A stretch of DNA of 42,737 bases, from assembly GCA_016296065.1 (NCBI GenBank), contig JAEDKA010000032.1:1-42737 (forward strand), written 5' to 3'. Origin of the DNA: Kiritimatiellia bacterium. GTDB lineage: Bacteria; Verrucomicrobiota; Kiritimatiellia; RFP12; UBA1067. Shown here piece after piece: positions 1-8,166 of the stretch (position 1 is the stretch's first letter; each line of letters opens with the position of its first letter). The notes beneath the pieces are model-generated. The model had not been told where the DNA came from. It worked only from the letters and a program-made list of their open reading frames with translations, and searched no databases. Position numbers and translations under genes: made by a program.

Positions 1-86
1 GATTCGTGGTCCCGCGAAGCGCAAAACATGACAACATAGACTATGCAGCGACGTTGGGCACTACATAAATGTCTCGTTGCACCCTA

Positions 87-1184
87 CTACCGCTGGCGGC
101 GGAAGAGCCACACGCCGACGCCGAGGAAGAGAAGATGAGGCAGAACCGCCGCGGGGACGGCCGGAATGAAGCCGATGTCCGCTCCGACCATGCCGCCTAT
201 CACGAGCGCGTAGAACGCGAAGAACATGACGAGCGCGCCGACGATGCCCTTGAAGACGCTCTGCCGCCCGGAGGCGATTCCCGCAGGAATCGCGAACAGC
301 GTGATGACTATGCACGCGAACGGCGCCATTATCTGCGCCCAGACGTCGTAGCGGTACTTGCGGACCATCTTGTCGGAGAGGTCGGGATGGTGGCGAATGT
401 ACCTCATGCGGTCCCGCACGGAGTTGTACGCCCAGTCGCGGTTCTGGGCGATGAAGTCGCTCGGGCGCTCCTTGAACTGCGGGAACGGCCGGAACGCAAG
501 CGCGTCCAGCTCCGGCGTGGGAGAGGCGACCTCGCGCCCCTGCGAGTCAAAGTGCTGCACCTGCGCGTTCGTAAACCACCACTCGCCGTCGAGGTAGTCC
601 GCCCTTTCCGCCGTCACGTTCATTAGGCGAGCCCCTTCCACGCGGTCGACCGTGACCTTCACGGACTTTAGATGCTCCCCAGATGCCCCGGCCATCTCGT
701 CGATCGTCCACGTGCGGTCGGCCTTCGCGTTGCGGAACACAATGTTGTCCGCCTTGGCGACCTTCTGCATCTCAAAGCGCGCGTTGCGCAGCTGCTTCGC
801 CCACTGCGCATAGCGCGGGACATAGCTCTCGTTCACCCATGCGACGAAAAGCGCCATCGCGCACGCGACCACGAGAAGCGGCTTCACGATCGTGAAGAAG
901 CCGATTCCGTTCGCCCTCATCGCGATTATCTCGGAATGCCGGCAGAACGTCCACATCGTGTACAGCGTCGCAAGCATGAGCGCCGCCGGCGCGAGGTACT
1001 GGAAGAACGGAGCGAGGTACGCGCAGAAGTACTTCACTATCTGCAGAAACGGCGGCTTAGCCTCCGCCATGCGCGAAAACGACCCGAAAAGCTCGAAAAG
1101 AACGTAAATGGACGCGAATCCGCACAGGCAGTAGAAGAGCGGAACGAGAAATTCGCGGAATACGTATCTTGTGAGAATTCGCAT
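87..1184 (-). CDS. lptG: LptF/LptG-family lipopolysaccharide export permease
   Basis: This is an inner-membrane permease of the YjgP/YjgQ family (365 aa), which with LptB drives LPS from the inner membrane to the Lpt bridge. It has the family architecture: three N-terminal membrane segments (about 12-34, 55-77, 98-118), a periplasmic domain of roughly 150 residues, and three C-terminal membrane segments (about 285-362). The N-terminus (ILTRYVFREFL) is typical. It is last in the minus-strand run with lpxK. A second family member lies at 32598-33713, so this window carries both halves of a presumed LptFG pair; which is F and which is G is a guess. The ATG at 1184 has no Shine-Dalgarno, but a perfect extended -10 box ends 8 nt before it. 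The 86 nt beyond its stop hold nothing I recognise. Confidence 0.9.
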   Translation of the reverse strand: MRILTRYVFREFLVPLFYCLCGFASIYVLFELFGSFSRMAEAKPPFLQIVKYFCAYLAPFFQYLAPAALMLATLYTMWTFCRHSEIIAMRANGIGFFTIVKPLLVVACAMALFVAWVNESYVPRYAQWAKQLRNARFEMQKVAKADNIVFRNAKADRTWTIDEMAGASGEHLKSVKVTVDRVEGARLMNVTAERADYLDGEWWFTNAQVQHFDSQGREVASPTPELDALAFRPFPQFKERPSDFIAQNRDWAYNSVRDRMRYIRHHPDLSDKMVRKYRYDVWAQIMAPFACIVITLFAIPAGIASGRQSVFKGIVGALVMFFAFYALVIGGMVGADIGFIPAVPAAVLPHLLFLGVGVWLFRRQR

Positions 1185-1192
1185 ATCTTTAA

Positions 1193-1201
1193 ATTATACC
1201 A
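1193..1201 (-). promoter_or_regulatory. Extended -10 promoter of lptG (predicted leaderless)
   Basis: The minus strand reads TGGTATAAT, and only 8 nt separate it from the ATG at 1184. A start site 6-7 nt after the hexamer would leave 0-2 nt of leader. No -35 box or Shine-Dalgarno is evident. Confidence 0.6.
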
Positions 1202-1227
1202 AAAATCGGACGCCTCCGTGCGCCGAC

Positions 1228-2805
1228 TCACCACATCCCGAGCCGCAGGTACGGAAGTATCTGCTTCTGGAGCGTCGTGTCGAGGTCGAAGAGCGCGTTA
1301 CCGGCAAAGCCGCGCCTGCGCGTCATGTTCACCTGGTCGATCACCTTGCGCGCGTCGAGGCGCGATTCGTTCGCAGTGACGCCGATTCCGACGATCGTGC
1401 GCTGCGCGTGCGAGCGCGTGTCCGACTGGTCGGCGAGGAGCTCCTGGAAGAACTTCGGATCCTCCGTGTAGTTCATCGGGACAATGTAGTCGACAATCCG
1501 CGCGTCGAGCCATCCCTTCCAGTCCTGCCCGACTGTCGTGATGCACAGCGGATACTTCCCGTAGACCGCCGCGGTGAGCCACTTCGGACGCGCCACGCGC
1601 CGCCGCGCGTCCGCCACGAAGCGCGACACCGCGTCCGCCGCGCCGCGCGGCTTAACGGCGGAGTCGCCCCACCTCACGAAGTCGAGGTGGATCCCGTCGA
1701 CAGCGTATTTCCTCTGCATCTCATCTATCGCCGCAAGGACGTGCGCGCGGACCGCGGGGTTCGACGGGTCGAGGTACTCCGTGAGCTTGCCCGACTGGTT
1801 CTTGAGCCGCCAGCCCTTCTTCTCGAAAAGCGCCATCTGCTCCGGCGAGGCGCGCGTCGCGGAGAAGCAGAGGATCCACGCGTGGACCCTGATGCCAGTT
1901 CCGCGCGCCGCCGCGAGGCACGCGCGCAGCTGGTCTCCCTCGTCGCGGAACGTCTTCGAGCGCGGGAGGACGTCGGACGCATAGTGCGCGAAGCCCGCTC
2001 CAGCGACGTTCACGAAGAGGTCCGTGACGTGCCCTTCGCGCAGCACCTTCATCGTCTTCGCCCAGTCGCCCGGATAGAGTCCGCACCCGGAGTGGTCCCA
2101 CACCGCGTGTATCTCGCCCTTTCTCGGAACCTGCTTCGCCGCATACGCCCTCATCGCCTTGAACTCGGCGTCCGCCTTCGCCGCGGCCTTCGCGGGGCTC
2201 CACAGCTTCGGATCCGCCCCGCCCGCGAGCGCCGCACAGAGCCGCGCCTTGAGCGCCTCGTCTCCGTCCGCAAGGAGGACGTGAGTCATCCACCACCCCT
2301 GCGGGGACGAGAGCCACGCCGCGTCGCCCGTGGACTTTCCGTTGCGGTCCACCCACGTTGCCATCACCTGGGAGCGGCCCTTTATCGGGACGGCGCGCTG
2401 GAGGACGGACGACGTCTGGAGGATCGAGGTCGGCAGGCCCGGCGGAGTCTTCGACGCGAAGTTCATGCGGCTCCACTGCCCCGGATACGCCGCGGCCTTG
2501 TATCCGACGGGCTTCACGCCCATCAGCTCGCCGAGCTGGGGAGAGGCGGAGTGGAACACGACGAGCTTTCCGCCGCGCGCGGAGTAGTCGCGCAGGGTCT
2601 TCATCTCGGAGGCGGAAGGAGATTCGAAGCCGACGAGGAACGCGATCTTCTCGCGCGCAAGCGCGCCCTGCATCTGCGCAGGCGTGACGACTTCTGAAGC
2701 GACGTCCTGTCCGCGCAGCCAGCGCGAGATGTGGTTTGCGAGCGACGTATAGTACCCCGGCTCGTGGGCGACGATCGTCACGGCGACTAGAAGTGAGCTT
2801 AGCAT
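1228..2805 (-). CDS. Secreted GHL10-like (family 10 glycosylhydrolase-like) protein
   Basis: A 525-aa protein with a short hydrophobic N-terminus (LSSLLVAVTIVA) that may be a signal peptide. Residues of about 15-170 look like a Rossmann or ThuA/amidotransferase-like domain (IAFLVGFESPS, GGKLVVFHSA). Residues of about 205-525 look like a TIM barrel of the GHL10/DUF187 type: EIHAVWDHSG at the first strand, YLDPSNPAVRAHV, and the catalytic-site-like GIHLDFVRW, followed by IVDYIVPMNYTED. Family members act on or bind extracellular glycans, but the substrate cannot be read from sequence. The gene follows trmD after a gap made only of 8-nt repeats, and the ATG at 2805 has no Shine-Dalgarno. The C-terminal barrel assignment is firmer than the N-terminal one. 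Confidence 0.8.
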   Translation of the reverse strand: MLSSLLVAVTIVAHEPGYYTSLANHISRWLRGQDVASEVVTPAQMQGALAREKIAFLVGFESPSASEMKTLRDYSARGGKLVVFHSASPQLGELMGVKPVGYKAAAYPGQWSRMNFASKTPPGLPTSILQTSSVLQRAVPIKGRSQVMATWVDRNGKSTGDAAWLSSPQGWWMTHVLLADGDEALKARLCAALAGGADPKLWSPAKAAAKADAEFKAMRAYAAKQVPRKGEIHAVWDHSGCGLYPGDWAKTMKVLREGHVTDLFVNVAGAGFAHYASDVLPRSKTFRDEGDQLRACLAAARGTGIRVHAWILCFSATRASPEQMALFEKKGWRLKNQSGKLTEYLDPSNPAVRAHVLAAIDEMQRKYAVDGIHLDFVRWGDSAVKPRGAADAVSRFVADARRRVARPKWLTAAVYGKYPLCITTVGQDWKGWLDARIVDYIVPMNYTEDPKFFQELLADQSDTRSHAQRTIVGIGVTANESRLDARKVIDQVNMTRRRGFAGNALFDLDTTLQKQILPYLRLGMW

Positions 2806-2840
2806 GGTTCAAAAGATCAAGGGTTCAAGGGTTCAAAGGT
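2806..2840. repeat. Octanucleotide tandem-repeat spacer between trmD and the GHL10-like gene
   Basis: The whole 35-nt gap is four degenerate copies of an 8-nt unit. Read on minus they are CCTTTGAA, CCCTTGAA, CCCTTGAT and CTTTTGAA, followed directly by the ATG at 2805. Nothing else fits between the two genes, and no Shine-Dalgarno is present. Confidence 0.75.
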
Positions 2841-3533
2841 CTACAGGTCGGGGCGGCGCAGTTCGGTGAGGCGGCGCGCCTCGGACTTCTTCCACGACTC
2901 GATCTTCGCGTGGTCGCCCGAGAGCAGGACTTCGGGGACCTTCATCCCGCGGAACTCCGGCGGCTTGGTGTACTGCGGCGCCTCGAGGAGTCCGTCGCGT
3001 CCGAAGCTCTCCGACGCCGTCGCGGCGGGCCCTCCGCCGAGCACTCCCGGGATGAGCCGCACCGTCGCGTCCACCATCGCGGCCGCGGCGAGCTCGCCGC
3101 CCGTCATCACGAAGTCGCCGACGGAGAAGAGGTCGGTCGCGAGCGTCTCGATGCGCGCGTCGAAGCCCTCGTAGTGTCCGCACATGAACACGACGTGCTC
3201 CGCTTGCGCGAGCTCCTCGGCGTCGCGCTGGGTGAACTTGCGCCCTGCAGGGGAGGTCATCACGACGCGCGTCTTGCGGTCTCCGCCATCGGCGGTCCGA
3301 TCCCCAAGCACGCTCTCCACCGCCGCGAACCAGGGGCCGCACTTCATGAGCATGCCGGGTCCGCCCCCGTACGGCTTGTCGTCCACCTTGCGCCAGCGGC
3401 CCTCGCCGAACTCCCTAAGGTCGACGATGTCTATCTCGCACGCGCCCTTCTTCACGGCGCGCGCGACGATGGACTCCGTCAGGAAGCCCTCGAACATCTT
3501 CGGCTGCACGCTTATGACACTTATCTTCAGCAT
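2841..3533 (-). CDS. trmD: tRNA (guanine-N1-)-methyltransferase TrmD
   Basis: TrmD methylates G37 at N1 in tRNAs reading CNN codons, using S-adenosylmethionine, to prevent +1 frameshifting. At 230 aa it has normal bacterial length. Family signatures are visible: the N-terminal VISVQPKMFEGFL, the early KPYGGGPGM loop, the deep-knot SAM site VFMCGHYEGFD, and VGDFVMTGGELAA with EAPQYTKPPEFRG following. The gene starts 3 nt after the lpxK stop, so it is probably translated from the same mRNA; no clear Shine-Dalgarno is seen. The usual rpsP-rimM-trmD-rplS context is absent, and here it sits among envelope genes. Confidence 0.96.
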   Translation of the reverse strand: MLKISVISVQPKMFEGFLTESIVARAVKKGACEIDIVDLREFGEGRWRKVDDKPYGGGPGMLMKCGPWFAAVESVLGDRTADGGDRKTRVVMTSPAGRKFTQRDAEELAQAEHVVFMCGHYEGFDARIETLATDLFSVGDFVMTGGELAAAAMVDATVRLIPGVLGGGPAATASESFGRDGLLEAPQYTKPPEFRGMKVPEVLLSGDHAKIESWKKSEARRLTELRRPDL

Positions 3534-3536
3534 GGG

Positions 3537-4724
3537 CTACTGACGCCGCTCGTCGCTCTTCCTGAAGCAGATGCGGTTGATGATCTGGTCGAAGCTCTCG
3601 CGTCCCGAGAGTATCTCGATCGCGATGCGCAGGTAGAGGCACTTCACGGGCGTCGTCTCGAAGCGCGGGAAGCGCACCGCGTCCTTCTCGGTGGTGACGA
3701 GCGCGTCCGCGCCCATGTCGGCCGTGCGGTTGAGGGCGTAGAGGATTTCGGACGAGTCGTAGCGGTGGTGGTCGGCGTAGCGCTCGCACCAGACGACCTT
3801 CGCGCCGAGGTGGCGCAGCGAGTTCTCGAAGCCCTTCGGCGACGCGATGCCGGAGAGCGTGCAGGTCGTCTTGCCCTCAAGCCAGGAGAGCGGGTACTCC
3901 TCGCGGCTCCAGACGTCCTTGAGGACCTTCGGCGCGTGGTTGCACTCGACTATCTCGGCCTTGCTGTTGTACTTCCTGACCTCGTCGCGAACGGCCGAGA
4001 CGTCGCCGCGGCACTTGGTGAGGAAGATGATGTCCGCGCGCTTCAGATGGCGCACCGGCTCGCGCAGGACGCCGCGTGGGAGCATCTGTCCGTTGCCGAA
4101 CGGATTCGTCGCATCGACAAGCACCACCTCGATCGAGTGCTTCAGCTTCTGGTACTGGAAACCGTCGTCAAGAATGAGCGTGTCGCATCCGAGCCGCTTG
4201 ATCGCGTAGCGCCCGGCCTTGACGCGATCGCGGTCGACTACAACGGCGACGCCCGGCAGGTTGGACGCGAGCATGTACGGCTCGTCTCCGCCCGTGGCGG
4301 AATCGAGGAGGACGTGCTTTCCGTCGGAGACCACGAGAGGCTTCGTGACGACCTGGGTGAACATACGCACCCACCACGGCGCCTCCTTGCGGCGGTATCC
4401 GCGCGAGAGGATCGCGACCTTGCGCCCCTCGGCGGCGAGAGTCCTCGCGAAGATTTCGGTGACCGGGGTCTTGCCGGTTCCGCCGGCCGTCACGTTCCCG
4501 ATCGAGATCACCTGTATGCCGAGCGGGTAGCGCCGCTTGAGGCCCGTGCGGTACAGGAAGTAGCGCACGGCCACGGCGGCAGCGAAGATGCAGCTCGCGA
4601 ACTTTAGGAACGCGAGAAGCATCCGCACCGAGAACGGCTGGTCGAGGTCCGCGCCACGCTCCTGGATGAGCTTGACGAGGTAGCTCTCTAGCCGCTCTAC
4701 CGCGTTTGGCCTGGCCTTGCGCAT
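3537..4724 (-). CDS. lpxK: Tetraacyldisaccharide 4'-kinase LpxK
   Basis: LpxK phosphorylates the 4' position of the tetraacyldisaccharide lipid A precursor at the cytoplasmic face of the inner membrane. The P-loop lies in SIGNVTAGGTGKTP (Lys about 85), followed by ILSRGYRRK, VVVDRDRVKAG and LILDDGFQYQKL, all typical of the family. A hydrophobic segment at about 37-57 anchors it. At 395 aa it is longer than the usual 320-350, with an extended N-terminus of about 30 residues. Its ATG lies 1 nt after the fucU stop and trmD follows 3 nt after its own stop, so the three are surely co-transcribed. With lpxA at 31784 it shows that this organism makes lipid A. Confidence 0.94.
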   Translation of the reverse strand: MRKARPNAVERLESYLVKLIQERGADLDQPFSVRMLLAFLKFASCIFAAAVAVRYFLYRTGLKRRYPLGIQVISIGNVTAGGTGKTPVTEIFARTLAAEGRKVAILSRGYRRKEAPWWVRMFTQVVTKPLVVSDGKHVLLDSATGGDEPYMLASNLPGVAVVVDRDRVKAGRYAIKRLGCDTLILDDGFQYQKLKHSIEVVLVDATNPFGNGQMLPRGVLREPVRHLKRADIIFLTKCRGDVSAVRDEVRKYNSKAEIVECNHAPKVLKDVWSREEYPLSWLEGKTTCTLSGIASPKGFENSLRHLGAKVVWCERYADHHRYDSSEILYALNRTADMGADALVTTEKDAVRFPRFETTPVKCLYLRIAIEILSGRESFDQIINRICFRKSDERRQ

Positions 4725-4725
4725 T

Positions 4726-5145
4726 TCAGGCGACCGGCGTCACGCCCTTCTTGAGGATGATGTTCCCGTACTTCGCCGTCTCTCCCGAAACGACGACGGC
4801 GTAGGCCTTCTTCGCGCGCTCGTAGAACGCATAGCGCTCCATCTGCTCGATCTTGCCGTCGTACTTGAGGGCCTTGCGGTACTTGGCCTCAACGGACGGA
4901 TCCAGCGTGTCGCCCGGCACAGGCGCCATCATGATGACGGGCGTCGCGTAGGCGTCAAGCTCGAAGAGCGGGATGATGCCGGCGAGAAGCGCGTCGGCGC
5001 CGAGTCCGTCGGCGCGAAGCGTGCGCGAATTGAATGTATGGCCCGGGAAATGGGCGTCAGAAATCACGATTTCGTCGCCATGGCCCATTTCGGCCAGCGT
5101 CTTGAGCAGATCCGGCGAGACGACCGGAGATATCCCCTTGAGCAT
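4726..5145 (-). CDS. fucU: RbsD/FucU-family sugar mutarotase
   Basis: A 139-aa cytoplasmic-type mutarotase interconverting sugar anomers (L-fucose, ribose or related). The sequence MLKGISPVVSPDLLKTLAEM then GHGDEIVISDAHFPG is diagnostic and includes the conserved catalytic His at residue 22; the C-terminal YERAKKAYAVVVSGE also fits. I chose the ATG at 5145 because the family begins exactly here and a strong Shine-Dalgarno (AAGGAAGG) lies a few nt upstream. The reading frame stays open for another 40 codons upstream, encoding a Tat-like leader (separate entry). It follows the hexuronate genes uxaC and uxaA, so it probably serves the same catabolic run, and its stop is 1 nt from the lpxK start. 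Fucose specificity is inferred from the FucU-like length. Confidence 0.9.
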   Translation of the reverse strand: MLKGISPVVSPDLLKTLAEMGHGDEIVISDAHFPGHTFNSRTLRADGLGADALLAGIIPLFELDAYATPVIMMAPVPGDTLDPSVEAKYRKALKYDGKIEQMERYAFYERAKKAYAVVVSGETAKYGNIILKKGVTPVA

Positions 5146-5265
5146 TCCGCTACCTTCCTTTCGTATTGCAGTGCCTGTTTCGGGAATGGTTGCGCGCGCG
5201 CCATCCGCCGCCCCTGCGGCGAACGCCGCCGAGGCCACTATGAACTCTCTGCGCGTAACATCCAT
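5146..5265 (-). other. In-frame Tat-signal-like leader upstream of fucU
   Basis: Forty codons from an ATG at 5265 read in frame into fucU. They encode TRREFIVASAAFAAGAAD, which has the twin-arginine, the Phe at +2 after the arginine pair, and the Ala-rich hydrophobic core of a Tat signal, then about 15 polar residues. A -10 box stands 11 nt before this ATG. It may be a real export leader giving a second, periplasmic isoform, or the remnant of an unrelated Tat-exported protein. No Shine-Dalgarno with sensible spacing precedes 5265. Confidence 0.4.
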
Positions 5266-5300
5266 CCCTGCGGACTATTATATCATATTCTTCCGCAGGG
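5266..5300 (-). promoter_or_regulatory. Promoter inside a perfect 8-bp inverted repeat, upstream of fucU
   Basis: CCCTGCGG (5266-5273) and CCGCAGGG (5293-5300) form a perfect 8-bp dyad around a 19-nt AT-rich centre. That centre holds the extended -10 TGATATAAT (5277-5285, minus). The dyad could be an operator occluding the -10 or a hairpin between uxaA and fucU. Its position inside a catabolic run favours a sugar-responsive repressor site, but this is inference. Confidence 0.5.
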
Positions 5301-5316
5301 TGGACGCCGACCTGCG

Positions 5317-6702
5317 CTACAGCGTGACGCCGTCCTTGAAGATGGCGATGCCCTGCGCGCCGGATATCTCGTTCTTCGCCTTTTCGCCCGAGGCGACGGC
5401 GAGGACCTTCTTCGCGAATTCCTCCACGTCGGGATTCGCCATCGCGTTCCAGTCGATCCAGTTCGGCTTGTTCGCCGCCAGCGTGTCGTTCGTCGCGACC
5501 TTCATCGTCGGCACGACACACCCGAACGGCGTGCCGCGTCCGGTGGTGAAGAGGATGAGGTGGCATCCCGCCGCCGCGAGGACCGTAGACGCGACGAGGT
5601 CATTGCCCGGGCCCGTCATCAGCGAAAGTCCGTGAGCCTTCACGCTCTCGCCGTAGAGCAGAACGTCCTCGACGGGCGAGGAGCCGCCCTTCTGGACGCA
5701 GCCGAGTGACTTGTCCTCCAGCGTGGTGATTCCGCCGGCCTTGTTGCCGGGCGAGGGGTTCTCGTAGCAGACCTGGTTGTGCGACGTGTAGTAGTCCTTG
5801 AAGTCGTTGATCATCTTGACGCACTTGTCGAAGACGCTGCGCGTGCGGCAGCGCTTCATGAGAAGCGTCTCCGCGCCGAACATCTCCGGCACCTCGGTGA
5901 GCACCGTCGCGCCGCCGCGAGCCGCGAGCCAGTCGCTGAAGCGCCCGACGAGCGGATTCGCCGTGAGGCCCGAGAAGCCGTCCGAGCCGCCGCACTTCAA
6001 GCCGACAACGAGTTCAGAGACCGAAACGGGGACGCGCTCCTTCGGACGCGCCGCGTCGAGCTCCTTGATAAGCGCGAGGCCCTTCTCGTATTCATCGCCA
6101 GGGTCCTGCGCCTTGAGGAATCGAATGTTCAGCCCGATCTTCGACCCGTCCTGATCCTCCGGCGCGAGCCCGAGTCGCCCTTTGAACGACTCCAGCGTGT
6201 TGTTCTCGCAGCCGAGCGAGACGGCCAAGACGCCGCCGGCGTTCGGATGGCGGCAGAACTGCGCGAGCATGTTTGCCGTCGTCTCGTGGTCCTTGCCGAG
6301 CTGCGAGCAGCCGTAGGGATGGGTAAGCGCGAGGCCGCCGCACGAGGCGGCGAGGCGCTCGGCGAGGCGGTTGACGCAGCCGACGAGCGGTATCACCCAG
6401 ATGTCGTTGCGTATTCCGACGCGCCCGTCGGGATGGCGGTAGCCGAGGAACGTCTCCTTCGGCTCGACCGTCTTCCATCCGGCGATCGCCGCCTCGTCGG
6501 GCTCGTAGCGGTACTCGAGCACTTCGCCGAGGTTCGTCTTAACGTTGTGGACGTGAACGTGCTCGCCCTTCTTTATGGCGCACGTGGCGTGTCCGATGGG
6601 CATGCCGTACTTGATGACGTTCTCGCCCTCGGCGATGTCGCGAAGCGCGTACTTGTGTCCGTCCTTGCGAATCTCGACGTTGTCCTTCGGATTGATGATC
6701 AT
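5317..6702 (-). CDS. uxaA: Altronate dehydratase
   Basis: UxaA removes water from D-altronate to give 2-keto-3-deoxygluconate in galacturonate catabolism. The 461-aa protein has the N-terminal SAF-like domain (about 1-75: YALRDIAEGENVIKYG, GEHVHVHNVKTN) and the catalytic dehydratase region with GYRHPDGRVGIRN, HPYGCSQLG, SLGCENN, LKCGGSDGFSGLTANP and FTTGRGTPFG. The ATG at 6702 overlaps the uxaC stop as ATGA, so the two are translationally coupled. The partner oxidoreductase UxaB is not in the window, nor are the KDG kinase and aldolase, so the pathway is incomplete here. Paralogous galactarate or fuconate dehydratases share the fold; the uxaC neighbour makes altronate the best call. Confidence 0.93.
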   Translation of the reverse strand: MIINPKDNVEIRKDGHKYALRDIAEGENVIKYGMPIGHATCAIKKGEHVHVHNVKTNLGEVLEYRYEPDEAAIAGWKTVEPKETFLGYRHPDGRVGIRNDIWVIPLVGCVNRLAERLAASCGGLALTHPYGCSQLGKDHETTANMLAQFCRHPNAGGVLAVSLGCENNTLESFKGRLGLAPEDQDGSKIGLNIRFLKAQDPGDEYEKGLALIKELDAARPKERVPVSVSELVVGLKCGGSDGFSGLTANPLVGRFSDWLAARGGATVLTEVPEMFGAETLLMKRCRTRSVFDKCVKMINDFKDYYTSHNQVCYENPSPGNKAGGITTLEDKSLGCVQKGGSSPVEDVLLYGESVKAHGLSLMTGPGNDLVASTVLAAAGCHLILFTTGRGTPFGCVVPTMKVATNDTLAANKPNWIDWNAMANPDVEEFAKKVLAVASGEKAKNEISGAQGIAIFKDGVTL

Positions 6703-8114
6703 GCTTCGAACCCGAAATAGCGGTTGGCGTTGTTGAACGAGATGTCCTCGACGATAGACCCAAGCCACTTGAGGTCGTTCGGGATCTCGCCCTTCTCGAC
6801 TTCCTCGCCGAGCTTCTGGCAGAGGAGGCGGCGGAAGTACTCGTGGCGCGTGTAGCTGAGGAACGAGCGCGAGTCGGTGAGCATTCCGACGAAGTTGCCG
6901 AGGCAGCCGAGCGTCGAGAGGACGTCGAGCTGGCGTCGCATGCCGTCCTTCTGGTCGAGGAACCACCACGCCGCGCCGAGCTGGATCTTCCCGCGCGCGG
7001 GGGCCTTCTGGAAGCAGCCCATCAGCGTCGCGAGCATCTCGTTGTCCTTCGGGTTGAGGGAGTAGAGGATGCAGCGAGGGAGGGAATCCTCGCGCTCGAG
7101 CCGGTCGAAGAGCTTGGCGAGGTTTTCGGTGACGGACCAATCTCCGATGCAGTCGAAGCCGGTGTCGGGTCCGAGCTTCGCGAACATCGCAGTGTTCGTG
7201 TCCCTGAGGCAGTTGTAATGGAGCTGCGTCGTCCAGTTCGATTTCGCGTCGGCCCTGAGGCCCTCGAAGAGCCACGCGCTCTTGAACTTGAGTGCCTCCT
7301 CGGCGGTCACGGCCTTGCCGGAGCGCGCCTTCTTGAAGATCGCCTTGAGCTCCGCCTCGGTGTAGGGCGCGGCGAAGATCTCGGTGATGCCGTAGTCCGA
7401 GACGACGCAGCCGGCCTTCTCGAAGAACGCATGGCGCTTCGCCATCGCGTCGCGGAAGTCGTCCATCGTCTTCACCGGCGTCTTCGCGGCGGCGGCGAGC
7501 TTGTCCATCCACTCGTTCCACGCCTTGACGTTCTCGATCTTGGAAGCCTTGTCGCTGCGCCACGCGGGGCGGATCTGGGTCCAGAACGGCTTCTTCGCGA
7601 TCGCGAGGTGGTGCTCGAGCGAGTCGACAGGGTCGTCGGTCGTGCACACGACCTTGACGTTCGACTTCTTCATGAGCCCGCGCGCGGAGAACCCCTTGCC
7701 GGCGAGTTTGGCGTTGCACTTCTTCCAGATGCGCTCCGCACTCGAGGCGTTGAGGATCTCGGTCACGCCGAAGTAGCGGGCGAGCTCGAGGTGCGACCAG
7801 TCGAAGAGCGGGTTGCGGACGAGCCGCTCCATCGTCTCGGCAAACTTCACGAACTTGTCGTGCCACGACGCGTCGCCGGTGCAGAAGCGCTCGTCGACCC
7901 CGTTGGAGCGCATCTGGCGCCACTTGTAGTGGTCGCCTCCGAGCCAGACCTGCGCGATGTCGGTCCAGCGCTTGTCGTCGGCGATTTCCACGGGCGGGAG
8001 ATGGCAGTGGTAGTCGATGATCGGCATCTTCTCCGCGTGGCGGTGGTAGAGCTCCTTCGCCGCCTTGGTCGTGAGAAGGAAATCGTCGTTGATGAACGTC
8101 TTTTTAGTCGCCAT
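6699..8114 (-). CDS. uxaC: Glucuronate (uronate) isomerase
   Basis: UxaC converts D-glucuronate to D-fructuronate and D-galacturonate to D-tagaturonate, the entry step of hexuronate catabolism. The 471-aa protein begins with the characteristic FINDDFLLTTKAAKELYH, followed by PIIDYHCHLPP, whose HxH (residues 36-38) is the metal-binding motif of this amidohydrolase-fold family. Other family strings are NPLFDWSHLELARYFG, TTDDPVDSLEHH and LGAAWWFLDQKDGM. It heads the run, with an AGGAG Shine-Dalgarno about 6 nt before the ATG, a 52-nt leader and a plausible promoter. Together with uxaA it points to use of pectin or glucuronoxylan sugars. Confidence 0.96.
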   Translation of the reverse strand: MATKKTFINDDFLLTTKAAKELYHRHAEKMPIIDYHCHLPPVEIADDKRWTDIAQVWLGGDHYKWRQMRSNGVDERFCTGDASWHDKFVKFAETMERLVRNPLFDWSHLELARYFGVTEILNASSAERIWKKCNAKLAGKGFSARGLMKKSNVKVVCTTDDPVDSLEHHLAIAKKPFWTQIRPAWRSDKASKIENVKAWNEWMDKLAAAAKTPVKTMDDFRDAMAKRHAFFEKAGCVVSDYGITEIFAAPYTEAELKAIFKKARSGKAVTAEEALKFKSAWLFEGLRADAKSNWTTQLHYNCLRDTNTAMFAKLGPDTGFDCIGDWSVTENLAKLFDRLEREDSLPRCILYSLNPKDNEMLATLMGCFQKAPARGKIQLGAAWWFLDQKDGMRRQLDVLSTLGCLGNFVGMLTDSRSFLSYTRHEYFRRLLCQKLGEEVEKGEIPNDLKWLGSIVEDISFNNANRYFGFEA

Positions 8115-8166
8115 GTTGTTCTCCTGGTTCGGTTAGTTTCTGCACATATTCTACCACCCAAACCCC

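Noticed and set aside
69..626. Long plus-strand open frame opposite lptG
   Set aside because: It mirrors a well-supported minus-strand gene in GC-rich DNA, has Arg/His-rich composition and no family signature.
6703..7923. N-terminal extension of uxaA into the uxaC region
   Set aside because: The extra codons overlap uxaC in another frame and are basic low-complexity; UxaA starts normally at 6702 with an ATGA overlap.
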